Assembly (NCBI RefSeq): GCF_020169415.1
Contig: NZ_JAIULG010000026.1
Coordinates: forward strand, 1 to 59,143
From: Tsukamurella sp. M9C
GTDB lineage: Bacteria; Actinomycetota; Actinomycetes; Mycobacteriales; Mycobacteriaceae
Reading direction: 5' to 3'
DNA: 59,143 bases
Part shown: positions 29,706 through 39,197 of the stretch, one piece after another
Layout of the letters: every line of letters starts with the position of its first letter
How positions within the stretch are numbered: the first letter of the stretch is position 1
Position numbers and translations under genes: made by a program
Notes under the pieces: generated by a model
What the model was told of the DNA's origin: nothing
The model's input: only the letters and a program-made list of their open reading frames with translations
Database searches by the model: none

Positions 29706-30311
29706 GCCGTGCAGCGCCGCGAACGGGTCCTGCGTGGAGTCCGTCCGGTAGTCGAGCTCGGCCATGCCCGTCGCCTCCGCGGCCACGTCGTCCCCGTAGA
29801 GCGCCCGGATGAGGGCGACCGTCATGTCCATCCCCGCGGCCACGCCCGACGAGGTCCAGCGGTCGCGGTCCTCCACCCAGCGGGCGTGCGGCACCCACTC
29901 GACGGTGCTGCCGAAGGTCTCGACCCAGCGGAAGGCGTACTTGTTCGACGTCGCGCGGTAGCCCTCGAGCAGGCCCGCCGCCGCGAGCAGCGCGGAGCCG
30001 GTGCAGACGGACGTCACCAGCCGGGCGGCGGTGCCGTGGCCGCGCAGCCAGGCGAGGAAGGCCTCGTCGGTGATGACCTCGCGCGTGGCGAGGCCGCCCG
30101 GGACCAGGATGATGTCCGGCGCGGGCGCCGCGGCGTAGGTGTGGTCGGCGTTGACCGTGACGCCCTGAGAGCTGCGCACGGGCGCCTCGCCGGGGGCGAG
30201 GAAGGTGACCGCGAAGTGCTCCGGCAGAAGGCCGAACAGCTCGACGGGGCCGAAGACGTCGAGCAGCTCGAAGCCGTCGAACAGGACGATCTGCACGGAG
30301 CGCGGGGCCAT
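29700..30311 (-). CDS. DJ-1/PfpI family protein (isonitrile-hydratase-like)
   Basis: 203 residues. TACGGT lies six bases before the ATG, so the transcript is probably leaderless. QIVLFDGFELLDVFGPVELF at the start and DIILVPGGLATR near 66 are typical. The nucleophile elbow is TSVCTGSALLAAAGLLEG, with Cys near 103. The length fits the amidotransferase domain alone, without the AraC-type DNA-binding domain of GlxA regulators, so an enzyme rather than a regulator is likely. The substrate is unknown. Confidence 0.9.
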   Translation of the reverse strand: MAPRSVQIVLFDGFELLDVFGPVELFGLLPEHFAVTFLAPGEAPVRSSQGVTVNADHTYAAAPAPDIILVPGGLATREVITDEAFLAWLRGHGTAARLVTSVCTGSALLAAAGLLEGYRATSNKYAFRWVETFGSTVEWVPHARWVEDRDRWTSSGVAAGMDMTVALIRALYGDDVAAEATGMAELDYRTDSTQDPFAALHGL

Positions 30312-30373
30312 GCCCCGACCGTACGGGAACCCGCCCGCGGGCGGCCGGGCGCTGCACCATGCATGATGGGCCC

Positions 30374-30814
30374 ATGAGTCTTTCCGACAAGGTCACCGAG
30401 CTCGGCGCGTGGGGTCTCGAGAACGGGCACCGCGCCCTGCTCGCGATCACGGGCGGCCGCTTCCCGAAGCGCGTGCTCGGCATGCAGACCCTGGAACTGC
30501 ACACGATCGGCCGGAAGTCCGGGCAGCGTCGCTCGACGATGCTCACGGCGCCCATCTACGGGCCCGACCGCGTCGTGGTGGTCGCGTCCAAGGGCGGGCA
30601 CTCGGACAACCCGGACTGGTTCAAGAACCTGGCGGCGAATCCCGACGTGGAGATCACCGTCGACGAGGTCACGAGCCCGTGGACCGCCAAGGCCGCCGAC
30701 CCGGACGAGAAGTCGCAGCTGTGGCCGCAGATCACCAAGGCCTACAGCGGCTACGACGGCTATCAGAAGCGCACCGACCGGGACATCCCCGTGGTTGTTC
30801 TCACTCCGCGCTGA
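30374..30814 (+). CDS. F420-type nitroreductase family protein (Ddn-like)
   Basis: 146 residues from the ATG at 30374; an ATG at 30359 would add five residues. LHTIGRKSGQRRSTMLTAPIYG near 40-62 and the NPDWFKNLAANPDVEITV segment near 82 are hallmarks of the deazaflavin-dependent nitroreductase family. Members bind coenzyme F420 and reduce quinones or nitro compounds. This fits an F420-making actinomycete. Specific activity cannot be told from sequence. Confidence 0.9.
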   Translation: MSLSDKVTELGAWGLENGHRALLAITGGRFPKRVLGMQTLELHTIGRKSGQRRSTMLTAPIYGPDRVVVVASKGGHSDNPDWFKNLAANPDVEITVDEVTSPWTAKAADPDEKSQLWPQITKAYSGYDGYQKRTDRDIPVVVLTPR

Positions 30815-30866
30815 CGCGTCCCCGATTCACGCGCACCGATTCGGCGCCCCGGCTACGGTTCCGGAC

Positions 30867-31535
30867 ATGACGAATCAGCGTGTGAAGAAGTTCGCCACTG
30901 TCCTCGCAGTGCCGGCGGTCGTGGTCCTCGGCGCCACCGGATGCTCGCAGACCACCGGCGGCGACCCCGTGGCGGCGAGCACTTCCGCCACCACGTCCGC
31001 AGCGCAGTCCGCCGCCGCGTCCACCACGGCCAAGCCCGGCGACTGCGCGGCGGTCTCGGGTCGGGTGCTGACGCTGCCGAAGAAGGCGGCGGGGGAGCCC
31101 GTGCTCGGGCTGCCGCAGCCGGCCGGATGGGAGCGGGAGACCTCCCAGGACTCCGACGTGATCCGCGGCGCCATCGTCAACAAGGACCTGGTGAGCGACG
31201 CCTTCGCCGCGAACGCGGTGATCACACTCGAGAACGCCAAGGGCATGACCGCCCAGCAGGCGCTCGACTCCCAGGTGGACTCGCTGCGCCAGGGCCTCAA
31301 GGTCACGGGCCTGCAGCCCGTGCCCGGCACCCTCTGCGGCTACCCGAGCACCACTGTCACCTACACGATGCCCGGCAGCACCCCGAACCATAAGTCGACC
31401 ACCCTCGCGGTCTCCATCCCCGACGGCGTGACCCTCTGGTCGGTCACCATCACCGTGCAGTCCAAGATGCCCGACGATCCGCTCTACCGGCGCGACTCGC
31501 AGGCGATCCTGACCGGGCTGCAGATCACGAAGTGA
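30867..31535 (+). CDS. LpqN/LpqT-like lipoprotein
   Basis: 222 residues from the ATG at 30867, seven bases after TACGGT, consistent with a leaderless start. The signal ends at VVVLGATGC; the lipobox is imperfect but a Ser/Thr/Ala linker follows, as in lipoproteins. The globular part begins near residue 60 (GRVLTLPKKAAGEP) and has AFAANAVITLENAKGMTAQQ, resembling the mycobacterial LpqN/LpqT family. Two Cys residues (GDCAAV and GTLCGY) may pair. The role is unknown; a cell-envelope location is expected. Confidence 0.75.
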   Translation: MTNQRVKKFATVLAVPAVVVLGATGCSQTTGGDPVAASTSATTSAAQSAAASTTAKPGDCAAVSGRVLTLPKKAAGEPVLGLPQPAGWERETSQDSDVIRGAIVNKDLVSDAFAANAVITLENAKGMTAQQALDSQVDSLRQGLKVTGLQPVPGTLCGYPSTTVTYTMPGSTPNHKSTTLAVSIPDGVTLWSVTITVQSKMPDDPLYRRDSQAILTGLQITK

Positions 31536-31572
31536 GGACCGGCGGTGGCGCCGAGCGCGGCGCCACCCGCTG

Positions 31573-32142
31573 TCACCTCCCGAACGCCGGATCCCGCCCG
31601 ATGAACGCCATCAGCGAGGTCACCTCGTCGGTGCCGGAGGGCACGGGGATCGGCGCGCCGAACTGGCCCGACTCCTGCAGCATCGGCCCCATCGACTCGA
31701 GCCCGCCGTGCAGCGCCTTCGCGAACGCGGGATCGAGATCCGGGGTGATGCCGTTCGAGCGGCCCAGATCCCAGGTGTGCATGAAGACGTCCGCGGTGTA
31801 GAACTGGTCGACCAGCGCGTCCAGCGGCTTCTCCCCGAACATCTGGGTGGTGAGCACCCGCGACGCGTCCGGCGCGTCGAGCAGGGCCTGCACCGCCTCG
31901 GTCAGCTGGCCGAAGGCCGCCGCCGGCTCCGCCGCGTCCGAGGGGGCGCCGGGCAGCTCCACGCCGTTCATGGCGAGGAACCCGGGCAGCCACTCGACGA
32001 GATGGCCGACCACCTCGCGGGCCTTCCACTCGGGGACGGGCGTCTGCGCGTCCCAGTCGGTGATCGCGCCGGCGATGCCGGCGAAGGTGGCCGCGGCGGC
32101 GCGGTGCCGTTCGGCGGGGGAGAGCGTGCTGAGTTCGGTCAT
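31573..32142 (-). CDS. DinB-like metal-binding protein (TIGR03086 type)
   Basis: 189 residues from the ATG at 32142, with CAGAGT six bases upstream. The four-helix DinB/maleylpyruvate-isomerase-like pattern shows WKAREVVGHLVEWLPGFLA near 44 and TADVFMHTWDLGRSNG near 133, which supply the metal-binding His residues. The family includes mycothiol-dependent enzymes. It diverges from the alpha/beta hydrolase gene across 53 bases. The reaction is not known. Confidence 0.87.
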   Translation of the reverse strand: MTELSTLSPAERHRAAAATFAGIAGAITDWDAQTPVPEWKAREVVGHLVEWLPGFLAMNGVELPGAPSDAAEPAAAFGQLTEAVQALLDAPDASRVLTTQMFGEKPLDALVDQFYTADVFMHTWDLGRSNGITPDLDPAFAKALHGGLESMGPMLQESGQFGAPIPVPSGTDEVTSLMAFIGRDPAFGR

Positions 32143-32195
32143 GGCGCCACTCTGGCACGGGCCACCGACAGGCGCGTGGCCTACCGTGAACATCC

Positions 32196-33029
32196 GTGAC
32201 CGAACACCTGAGCATCCCCACCGCCGCGGGCTCCTTCGACGCGATCGCCGCCGGCCCCGAGGACGGACGTCCCGTGCTGTTCCTGCACGGCTTCCCCGAG
32301 GCCGCGATCGCCTGGCGGCACCAGGTCGCGGTGTTGGGGGAGCGCGGATTCCGCGCGGTCGCGGTCGATCAGCGCGGCTATTCGCCGGGCGTGCGGCCCG
32401 AACGGCCCGCCGAGTACGGGATCTCCGAGCTGATCGGCGACGTGGTGGCGATCGCCGACGCCCTCGGTTGGGAGCGGTTCGACCTCGTCGGGCACGACTG
32501 GGGCGGCGCGGTGGCCTGGTGGACCGCCACCGACCACCCGGACCGGCTGCGCTCGCTCGCCGTCGTCTCCACGCCCCACCCGGCCGCCCTCGCCGTCGCG
32601 CTGAAGACGGACGAGGACCAGGCCAACCGGTCGCGGTACATGACGGAATGGCGCGCCACCCCGGCCACGGAGAACGCCATGCTCGCCGACGACGCCCGCG
32701 CGCTGCGGCAGATCTTCGGGCGCGACGTGCCCCGCGACTCGGTCGACGACTACGTCCAGCGCCTGCAGGAGCCGGGCGCCCTCACCGCCGCCCTGAACTG
32801 GTACCGCAGCGGCCGCCCGCCGGCTGCCCTCGGCACCGTCGACACCCCGGTCCTGTACGTCTGGCCGACCGAGGATGTGGCCTTCGGCGACGTCGCCGCC
32901 CTCGGGACCGCCGCGCACTGCAGCGGGCCGTACCGGTTCGAGATGCTCGAGGACGTCTCGCACTGGGCGCCCGAGCAGGCGCCCGAGGCGATCACCACGA
33001 TGCTGCTCGAGCACCTCGACGCGACCTGA
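32196..33029 (+). CDS. alpha/beta hydrolase, epoxide-hydrolase-like
   Basis: 277 residues from a GTG eight bases after TACCGT. HGFPE near 31 forms the oxyanion region, and the nucleophile elbow VGHDWGGAVAWW near 104 has Asp as nucleophile, as in epoxide hydrolases and haloalkane dehalogenases. The catalytic His is in DVSHWAPEQAPE near 256. A cap domain lies between about 130 and 215. HGxP with GHDWGG favours epoxide hydrolase over a lipase. Confidence 0.9.
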   Translation: MTEHLSIPTAAGSFDAIAAGPEDGRPVLFLHGFPEAAIAWRHQVAVLGERGFRAVAVDQRGYSPGVRPERPAEYGISELIGDVVAIADALGWERFDLVGHDWGGAVAWWTATDHPDRLRSLAVVSTPHPAALAVALKTDEDQANRSRYMTEWRATPATENAMLADDARALRQIFGRDVPRDSVDDYVQRLQEPGALTAALNWYRSGRPPAALGTVDTPVLYVWPTEDVAFGDVAALGTAAHCSGPYRFEMLEDVSHWAPEQAPEAITTMLLEHLDAT

Positions 33030-33036
33030 GTGGGCC

Positions 33037-33498
33037 CTATCCGGGAGCGATCTCCGGCGCATGCGTCACCGGACAGCTGAGCGACGCCGCGATGTAGCAC
33101 TGCTCGCCCGCCTCGTGATGCAGCGCCCGTGCCAGCTCGGCGTCGGCGCCCGGGGCGAGGACCACCCGCGGCCGGAGGTCGATGGAGGTGAATCGCCCAC
33201 CGCCGCCGGGCGTCTCGACCATCGTGCCGACGGCGGCGTCCACGTAGTCGAGCACCACGACGCCCCGCAGCGCGCACAGCGCGAGGTACGAGAGCATGTG
33301 GCAGTTCGCCGCCGCCGCGACGAGGAGCTGTTCGGGGTTCCAGAGCGCGGGGTCGCCGCGGAAGTGGGGGTCCGCCGAGGCGGCGATCGACGCCGCCGCT
33401 GCGGAGCTGAGCCGGTGTTCCCGCGGGTAGGAGCGGTAGTCGGCCGTGCCCTCGGCCGAGGACCATTCGACTTCGACGGAGTAAGTGTGCTCGTTCAC
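33037..33498 (-). CDS. OsmC family peroxide-reducing protein
   Basis: 153 residues. The peroxidatic Cys66 lies in AANCHMLSYLALC and the resolving Cys near 145 in SLSCPVTH, with the Arg/Glu-containing N-terminal strand DYRSYPREH. The family reduces organic hydroperoxides. It converges with the hydrolase gene seven bases away and diverges from the M28 peptidase gene over 38 bases. Confidence 0.92.
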   Translation of the reverse strand: MNEHTYSVEVEWSSAEGTADYRSYPREHRLSSAAAASIAASADPHFRGDPALWNPEQLLVAAAANCHMLSYLALCALRGVVVLDYVDAAVGTMVETPGGGGRFTSIDLRPRVVLAPGADAELARALHHEAGEQCYIAASLSCPVTHAPEIAPG

Positions 33499-33536
33499 CC
33501 CGCAATCGTCCCCCTGTTGTGTATCTAATGGGGAGC

Positions 33537-35018
33537 ATGTTGCACAGGCGAAAGAAGTCCACCACCGTCCGGGTCGTCAGCGCGCTGGCGGCCGTGAGCC
33601 TCGTCGCGGCGGGCTGCGGCACGTCGGGCGACGACGCGGCGTCGTCGAGCACGGCCGCCGGGTCCTCGTCGAACGCCGCTCCCAGCAGCGTCGACCGCCC
33701 CGCGCCCGCGGGCGGAGCCGATGACGCCGGCGCCACGGAGAAGGCCCGCGCGCTCGCCGACGCGGTCACGCTCGACGGTGCGGTCAAGCACCTGGAGGCG
33801 TTCCAGGACATCGCGAACCGCAACGGGGGCAACCGCGCCCTGGGCTCGCCCGGCTACGAGCAGAGCGTCGAGTACGCCGAGAAGGTGCTCCGCGACGCCG
33901 GCTACACCCCGCAGCGCCAGGAGTTCTCGACGGCCGTCTGGTCCGCGTCCAAGGTCGACGTGCAGGCCGCCGGCGCGCCCGTGAAGGCCGCGGCCCTCTC
34001 GTTCTCGGGCGCCACCGAGGGCACCGTCACCGCCAAGGCCGTCGTCACCGGCACGCAGGGCTGCAGCGACGCCGATCTCGCCAAGGTCACCGCGGGCTCG
34101 ATCGCGGTGGTGCAGCGCGGTAAGTGCACCTTCGGCGAGAAGTACAAGGCCGCCGCCGCGAAGGGCGCCAAGGCGCTCGTCATCACCAACAACCAGGCCG
34201 GCGACTGGAAGGGCGGCACGCTGGGCCTCGACGACGGTGCCTCCATCGCCGTCGTGGGCGTCGCGCAGGACGCGCCGATCGCCGACGGCCAGGACGTCAC
34301 GCTCACCGTCGACGCGAAGACCCAGAAGGCGAAGACCTGGAACATCCTCGCGGAGACCACCAAGGGCGACGACGCCAACGTGCAGATGGTCGGCGCGCAC
34401 CTCGACGGCGTCACCGAGGGGCCCGGCATCAACGACAACGGCACCGGCTCCGCCGCGGTCCTGGAGACCGCCGCCAAGCTCGGCGCGGGCGCGGACGTCA
34501 AGAACAAGGTCCGGTTCGCGCTGTGGGGCGCCGAGGAGGAGGGCCTCGTCGGCTCGGAGCACTACGTCAAGGAGCTGGGCGAGGAGCAGGCGTCGAAGAT
34601 CAAGCGCTACCTCAACTTCGACATGCTCGGCTCGCCCAACGGCGGCTACTTCACCTTCGACGGAGACGGCTCGTCCAAGCTCGAGGGTGGTGCAGGCCCG
34701 GCCGGATCGGGCGTGATCGAGCAGGTCTTCCGCAACTACTTCGCGTGGCGCAACGTGCCGGTCGAGGCCTCCGCCTTCGACGGCCGCTCGGACTACGGGC
34801 CCTTCAAGGACGCCGGCATCGCCGCCGGCGGCATGGACACGGGAGCGGACGGCAAGAAGACCGAGGAGCAGCAGCGGCAGTGGGGCGGCACCGTCGGCGA
34901 CATCTTCGACCCGAACTACCACAGCCCGCGCGACACGATCGAGAACGTCAACCGCGACATGTACCGCATCGCGCTCGGCTCGGTGGGCTTCTCCACGGCG
35001 TACTTCGCGGCACTCTGA
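33537..35018 (+). CDS. M28 family zinc aminopeptidase, lipoprotein with PA domain
   Basis: 493 residues from the ATG at 33537, seven bases after a TCTAAT box. The signal ends at LVAAGC, followed by a Ser/Ala/Pro linker. A PA domain is at about 140-240 (GKCTFGEKYKAAAAKGAKAL). The M28 metal ligands are in GAHLDGV, NDNGTGSAAVLE, EEEGLVGSEHY, LNFDMLGS and YHSPRDT. It resembles the mycobacterial LpqL-type aminopeptidase anchored in the envelope. The tripeptide-like spacing of ligands is intact, so it should be active. Confidence 0.93.
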   Translation: MLHRRKKSTTVRVVSALAAVSLVAAGCGTSGDDAASSSTAAGSSSNAAPSSVDRPAPAGGADDAGATEKARALADAVTLDGAVKHLEAFQDIANRNGGNRALGSPGYEQSVEYAEKVLRDAGYTPQRQEFSTAVWSASKVDVQAAGAPVKAAALSFSGATEGTVTAKAVVTGTQGCSDADLAKVTAGSIAVVQRGKCTFGEKYKAAAAKGAKALVITNNQAGDWKGGTLGLDDGASIAVVGVAQDAPIADGQDVTLTVDAKTQKAKTWNILAETTKGDDANVQMVGAHLDGVTEGPGINDNGTGSAAVLETAAKLGAGADVKNKVRFALWGAEEEGLVGSEHYVKELGEEQASKIKRYLNFDMLGSPNGGYFTFDGDGSSKLEGGAGPAGSGVIEQVFRNYFAWRNVPVEASAFDGRSDYGPFKDAGIAAGGMDTGADGKKTEEQQRQWGGTVGDIFDPNYHSPRDTIENVNRDMYRIALGSVGFSTAYFAAL

Positions 35019-35030
35019 CGCACCGGTAGT

Positions 35031-35052
35031 CTCGACTGCGCAAGCGGTCGAG
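35031..35052 (+). other. GNRA-tetraloop hairpin before secA2
   Basis: CTCGACTGC and GCGGTCGAG pair over nine positions (one T-G wobble) around the loop GCAA, 12 bases past the peptidase stop. It may be the peptidase terminator or a leader element of secA2. Confidence 0.5.
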
Positions 35053-35086
35053 TGATTCACAGTGCGTGATGTAGTGCGGAGGTCCG

Positions 35087-37393
35087 GTGGGCAGGTTCAG
35101 CAACAAGATGTGGAAGGTGCTCGGCGCGCAGAGCACACGGAACCAGACCCGGTCCGTCGCGCTGATCGAGCAGTCCGCCGCATTCGACGAGTGGGCGCAG
35201 GGGCTCTCCGACGACGAGTTCCCCGACGCCGCGCTGGCGCTGGACGTCTACGCCGCCAAGTCGGACGATCGCGCGAAGTTCATCGCGATCGCCCGCGAGG
35301 GCGCCGACCGCGCACTGGGGCTGCGTCCCTTCGACGTCCAGCTGCAGGGCGCCGACCGGCTGCTCGAGGGCGACGTCATCGAGATGGCCACCGGCGAGGG
35401 CAAGACCCTCGCCGGGGCCGTCGCCGCCGCGGGCATGGCCCTCGCCGGCCGCTCCGTGCACGTGATCTCGCCGAACGACTACCTCGCCCGGCGCGACGCG
35501 GAGTGGATGAAGCCCTTCTTCGACCTGCTCGACGTCACCGTCGGCTACGTCGCCGAATCGTCCACCCGCGAGGAGCGGCGCGCGGCCTACGCCAAGGACG
35601 TCGTCTACGGCTCGGTCAACGAGATCGGCTTTGACGTGCTCCGCGACCAGCTCGCCACCCGTGCCGAGGACCTGCTGTCGCCGAAGCCCGACGTGGCGAT
35701 CGTCGACGAGGCCGATTCGGTCCTGGTCGACGAGGCGCTCATCCCGCTGGTGCTGGCCGGTTCCGTCAGGGGCGACGTGCCGCAGGCCGCGATCATGGAG
35801 GTCGTCGCCCGGCTGCGCGAGGGCAAGCACTACGAGATCGATTCCGACGGCAAGTCCGCGTTCCTCACCGACGACGGCGCGAAGCTGGTCGAGGAGGAGC
35901 TCGGCGGCATCGACCTCTACTCCGACGCGCACGTCGCGTCGACGCTCCCGCAGGTCAACATCGCGCTGCACGCCTACTCGCTCGTCGAGCGCGACGTGCA
36001 CTACATCGTGCGCGACGGCCAGGTGAAGCTCATCAACTCCTCCCGCGGCCGCGTCGCCGAGCTGCAGCGCTGGCCCGACGGCCTGCAGGCGGCCGTCGAG
36101 GCCAAGGAGGGGCTCTCGCAGACCGACTCCGGCGAGGTCATCGACACGATCACGGTGCAGGCGCTCCTGCAGCGCTACGCCCTGGTGTGCGGCATGACCG
36201 GCACCGCGATCGCCGCCGGCGAGCAGCTGCGCCAGTTCTACGACCTGGGCGTCTCGCAGATCCCGCCGAACACGCCGACCGTCCGCGTCGATCAGCCCAT
36301 GCGGGTCTACGACAACAAGGGCAACAAGGTCGCGGGCATCGTCGACTACGTGCGCGAGGTGCACGAGACCGGCCAGCCGGTGCTCATCGGCACGCACGAC
36401 GTGGCCGAGTCCGAGGAGCTCGCGCACATGCTCAAGATCTCGGGCGTGATCGCGACGGTGCTCAACGCCAAGAACGACGCCGACGAGGCGCGGATCATCG
36501 CCGATGCCGGCACCAAGGGCGCGGTCACCGTCTCGACGCAGATGGCGGGCCGCGGCACCGACATCAAGCTCGGCGGCCACGACGCCGGCGACGAGAGCGA
36601 AGAGCACGACGAGGTGGCCGAGCTGGGCGGCCTCGCCGTCGTGGGCACCGGCCTGCACGACACCGAGCGCCTCGACCAGCAGCTGCGCGGCCGGGCGGGC
36701 CGTCAGGGTGACCCGGGCACGTCGGTGATCTTCGCCTCCGTCGAGGACCCGATCGTGGAGCGGCACCTGCCGCGGGGGCGCCCGCCGGGCGGCGCCGACC
36801 CCGAGACCGGCGAGTTCCCGCGCGGCAAGGCGGCCGACCTGCTCGATTCGGCGCAGCGCGTCGCCGAGGGCGGGATGCTGGAGACGCACGCCAACACCTG
36901 GCGCTACAACCAGCTGGTCAACCAGCAGCGCGATCTCGTGATGGCGCGCCGGCACACCCTGCTCACCACCGACCGGCCGCTCACGGATTTCGCCGAGCTG
37001 GAGCCGGAGCGCCTCGCGGAGCTGCGGGAGGCGGGGATCTCCGACGAGGTGCTGGAGCAGGCGGCCCGCGAGGCCTTCCTGTACCACCTCGACCGCACCT
37101 GGGCGGAGCACCTCGCGTTCGTCTCCGAGGTGCAGACCACGATCCACCTGCGCGCGCTGGGCCGCCAGTCGCCGCTGGACGAGTTCCACCGGCTCGTGAT
37201 CGAGGAGTTCCGCAAGCTCCCGGACGAGGCCGTGGGCCGCGCTCGGGAGACGCTGCGGGAGGCCGGAATCACCGACGACGGGATCGACCTCGACGGCGCC
37301 GACCTCGGTCGCAACACCCTGACCTGGACCTACATGGTCCACGACAATCCGTTCGCCACGAAGGGCATGGCGAACATGTTCGGAATGATCTGA
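35087..37393 (+). CDS. secA2: accessory Sec translocase ATPase SecA2
   Basis: 768 residues from a GTG with GGAGGT three bases upstream. Walker A is [18 protein letters not shown] near 99-116; [19 protein letters not shown] near 205 is the Walker B region, and [19 protein letters not shown] near 485 is motif V. The C-terminal zinc finger and long linker of SecA1 are missing, as is usual for SecA2. It exports a small set of proteins, often lacking signal peptides. pgsA2 follows seven bases later, the order known from Rv1821-Rv1822. Confidence 0.96.
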   Translation: MGRFSNKMWKVLGAQSTRNQTRSVALIEQSAAFDEWAQGLSDDEFPDAALALDVYAAKSDDRAKFIAIAREGADRALGLRPFDVQLQGADRLLEGDVIEMATGEGKTLAGAVAAAGMALAGRSVHVISPNDYLARRDAEWMKPFFDLLDVTVGYVAESSTREERRAAYAKDVVYGSVNEIGFDVLRDQLATRAEDLLSPKPDVAIVDEADSVLVDEALIPLVLAGSVRGDVPQAAIMEVVARLREGKHYEIDSDGKSAFLTDDGAKLVEEELGGIDLYSDAHVASTLPQVNIALHAYSLVERDVHYIVRDGQVKLINSSRGRVAELQRWPDGLQAAVEAKEGLSQTDSGEVIDTITVQALLQRYALVCGMTGTAIAAGEQLRQFYDLGVSQIPPNTPTVRVDQPMRVYDNKGNKVAGIVDYVREVHETGQPVLIGTHDVAESEELAHMLKISGVIATVLNAKNDADEARIIADAGTKGAVTVSTQMAGRGTDIKLGGHDAGDESEEHDEVAELGGLAVVGTGLHDTERLDQQLRGRAGRQGDPGTSVIFASVEDPIVERHLPRGRPPGGADPETGEFPRGKAADLLDSAQRVAEGGMLETHANTWRYNQLVNQQRDLVMARRHTLLTTDRPLTDFAELEPERLAELREAGISDEVLEQAAREAFLYHLDRTWAEHLAFVSEVQTTIHLRALGRQSPLDEFHRLVIEEFRKLPDEAVGRARETLREAGITDDGIDLDGADLGRNTLTWTYMVHDNPFATKGMANMFGMI

Positions 37394-37400
37394 GTCGACC

Positions 37401-38027
37401 ATGAGCGAACCCGGGCGGTCCGCACCCGAGGCCGACGGCGCACCGTCGGCCCCGGGGAAGCCCCCGAGCCCGCTCAACGTGCCCAACGCCCTGAGCGTGC
37501 TCCGGCTGCTCGGCGTGCCGTTGTTCCTGTGGCTGCTCCTCGTGGAGCACGCCGACGCGTGGGCGCTGGTGGTGCTCATGGTGTCCGGGTTCACGGACTG
37601 GCTCGACGGCAAGCTCGCGCGGCTGCTGAACCAGCAGACGCGGCTGGGGGAGCTGCTCGACCCCGCGGCGGACCGGCTCTACATGATCGCGGTCCCCATC
37701 GCCTTCGGCATCCGGGGGATCCTGCCGTGGTGGGTGATCGGGCTGTTGATCGGCCGCGAGGTGGTGCTCGCCGGGACGGTGCCCTTCCTGCGCAGCCGCG
37801 GCATCACCGCGCTGCCGACGCTGTACCTGGGCAAGGCCGCGACCTTCGCCCTCATGTACGCGCTGCCCATGCTGCTGGCCGGCACCTTCGACAACACGCT
37901 CGGCGCGATCATGCACCCGCTGGGCTGGGCGTTCCTCATCTGGGGCCTGGGCATGTACTGGTGGACCCTGGTGCTCTACTGGTGGCAGACGGTGCTCGTG
38001 GTGCGTGATCTGCCGAAGGTCCGGTGA
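37401..38027 (+). CDS. CDP-alcohol phosphatidyltransferase (PgsA2-like)
   Basis: 208 residues. The family motif is complete: DWLDGKLARLLNQQTRLGELLDP supplies D-x2-DG-x2-AR-x8-G-x3-D-x3-D near residues 68-94. Four or five membrane helices follow. The opening 28 residues are Pro/Gly-rich and disordered. It matches Rv1822 (PgsA2), whose product in mycobacteria is not settled between phosphatidylglycerol-phosphate synthesis and a cardiolipin-like role. It is likely cotranscribed with secA2. Confidence 0.9.
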   Translation: MSEPGRSAPEADGAPSAPGKPPSPLNVPNALSVLRLLGVPLFLWLLLVEHADAWALVVLMVSGFTDWLDGKLARLLNQQTRLGELLDPAADRLYMIAVPIAFGIRGILPWWVIGLLIGREVVLAGTVPFLRSRGITALPTLYLGKAATFALMYALPMLLAGTFDNTLGAIMHPLGWAFLIWGLGMYWWTLVLYWWQTVLVVRDLPKVR

Positions 38028-38038
38028 CGGACGCGACG

Positions 38039-38072
38039 GGCGGCGCTGCTCCGTGGTTCGGAGCGCGCCGCC
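38039..38072. terminator. bidirectional terminator between convergent genes
   Basis: GGCGGCGC plus GCTCCG (38039-38053, one bulged T) pair with CGGAGCGCGCCGCC (38059-38072), giving a 14-bp stem with the loop TGGTT. It lies between the pgsA2-like and the siderophore-binding genes, which face each other. Confidence 0.8.
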
Positions 38073-38087
38073 TGCCACCGGTGTGAG

Positions 38088-39071
38088 TCACTTCCGGAAG
38101 AGCTTCTCCACCACGTCGAGGGTGGCCATCGCCTGGTCGTAGTCGCTGCGCAGCGCCCAGTACGGCAGGTCGTAGGCGCGGCCGGCTCGGAAGGCGGGCA
38201 GCGCGTCGTACACCGGGTTCTTGCGAAGCGCCGCGACGTCGGTGGTGTTGGCGTTGAAGCCCATCACGAACACGGACGGCTGCGTGATCTCCTGGCTCAC
38301 CTGCTCGGTCGAGAGCAGGAACATGTCGCCGCCGGGCGTGTACGGCTTGAACCGGCCCGAGGCGTACAGGGGCGCCGCGGGGATACCGAGCTGTGCGAAC
38401 ACAGTGGGGAGGCCGCGGGCCTCGTCGAGGACGTAGGTGCGGCCCTGCGCGGTGATGGTCAGGAAGACCGACGGGCCGGGCGGCGGCGTGATCCGGGACT
38501 TCACCTCGGCGATGCGGCTGGTGTACGCCGCCTCGGCGCGGTCGAAGTCGCCCTTGCGGTCGAAGACCTTCTCCGCCAGGAAGCGGTACTGGTCCTGCCA
38601 GGCGTCCATCTTCTCGAGCAGGACGGTCGGCGCGATGGCGGTCAGCTTGTCGTAGACCTTCTGCGCCTGTCCCAGCGGGTAACCGACACCGCCGCCGATG
38701 ATCAGGTCGGGCTTCGCGGCCAGGATCGCCTCCAGGTCGTAGCCGTCGGCGGTCCAGGGCAACGTCGTGGTGCCCTGCTCCTTCGCCTTCGCGGTCCAGA
38801 GGATGTCCGTGCTGTTCTCCTTGAGGTCAGCGTCGCGGGGGACGACGCCCGCCACGGGCAGCCCCATGTCGAACAGGTAGCCCGCGAGGGCGCTGCTGAT
38901 CACGACGATCCGCTTCGGGGCGGTCGGGACGTGCACGTCGCCCTGGATCGTCGCGACGGTGCGGGTCGCGGAGGTGTCGGCGTCCGCGCCGCCGCCGCAG
39001 CCGGCCAGCAGGAGCACGGCGGTCAGGATCGCGGCCAGGTAGGCCACGGGGGATCGGGACGGTAGGGGCAC
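38088..39071 (-). CDS. ferric-siderophore-binding lipoprotein (FecB/FepB type)
   Basis: 327 residues from a GTG with GAGGAG six bases upstream. The lipobox is LLLAGC with Cys near 25. The class III periplasmic-binding pattern shows VPTAPKRIVVISSALAGYLF, GYDLEAILAAKPDLIIGG and a long linking helix near 140-200. It would capture a ferric siderophore and hand it to the permeases encoded divergently. The IdeR box at 39132 sits 60 bases before its start and can control both directions. Confidence 0.93.
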   Translation of the reverse strand: MPLPSRSPVAYLAAILTAVLLLAGCGGGADADTSATRTVATIQGDVHVPTAPKRIVVISSALAGYLFDMGLPVAGVVPRDADLKENSTDILWTAKAKEQGTTTLPWTADGYDLEAILAAKPDLIIGGGVGYPLGQAQKVYDKLTAIAPTVLLEKMDAWQDQYRFLAEKVFDRKGDFDRAEAAYTSRIAEVKSRITPPPGPSVFLTITAQGRTYVLDEARGLPTVFAQLGIPAAPLYASGRFKPYTPGGDMFLLSTEQVSQEITQPSVFVMGFNANTTDVAALRKNPVYDALPAFRAGRAYDLPYWALRSDYDQAMATLDVVEKLFRK

Positions 39072-39131
39072 GGTGACTCCTCGGAAGGGATCGGAACACC
39101 GGACGGTCCGGCATATCGCCTGAAACTACCC

Positions 39132-39150
39132 TTAGGCTAGGCTTAGCAAA
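39132..39150. promoter_or_regulatory. IdeR iron box between the binding protein and permease genes
   Basis: TTAGGCTAGGCTTAGCAAA matches the IdeR/DtxR consensus TTAGGTTAGGCTAACCTAA at 15 of 19 positions. It lies in the shared upstream region of the divergent siderophore uptake genes, as expected for iron-dependent repression of both. Confidence 0.88.
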
Positions 39151-39197
39151 ATAGCCGGGGTGGACGGTGTGACGCGATGCGAGCGGAGGAGTGCGGG

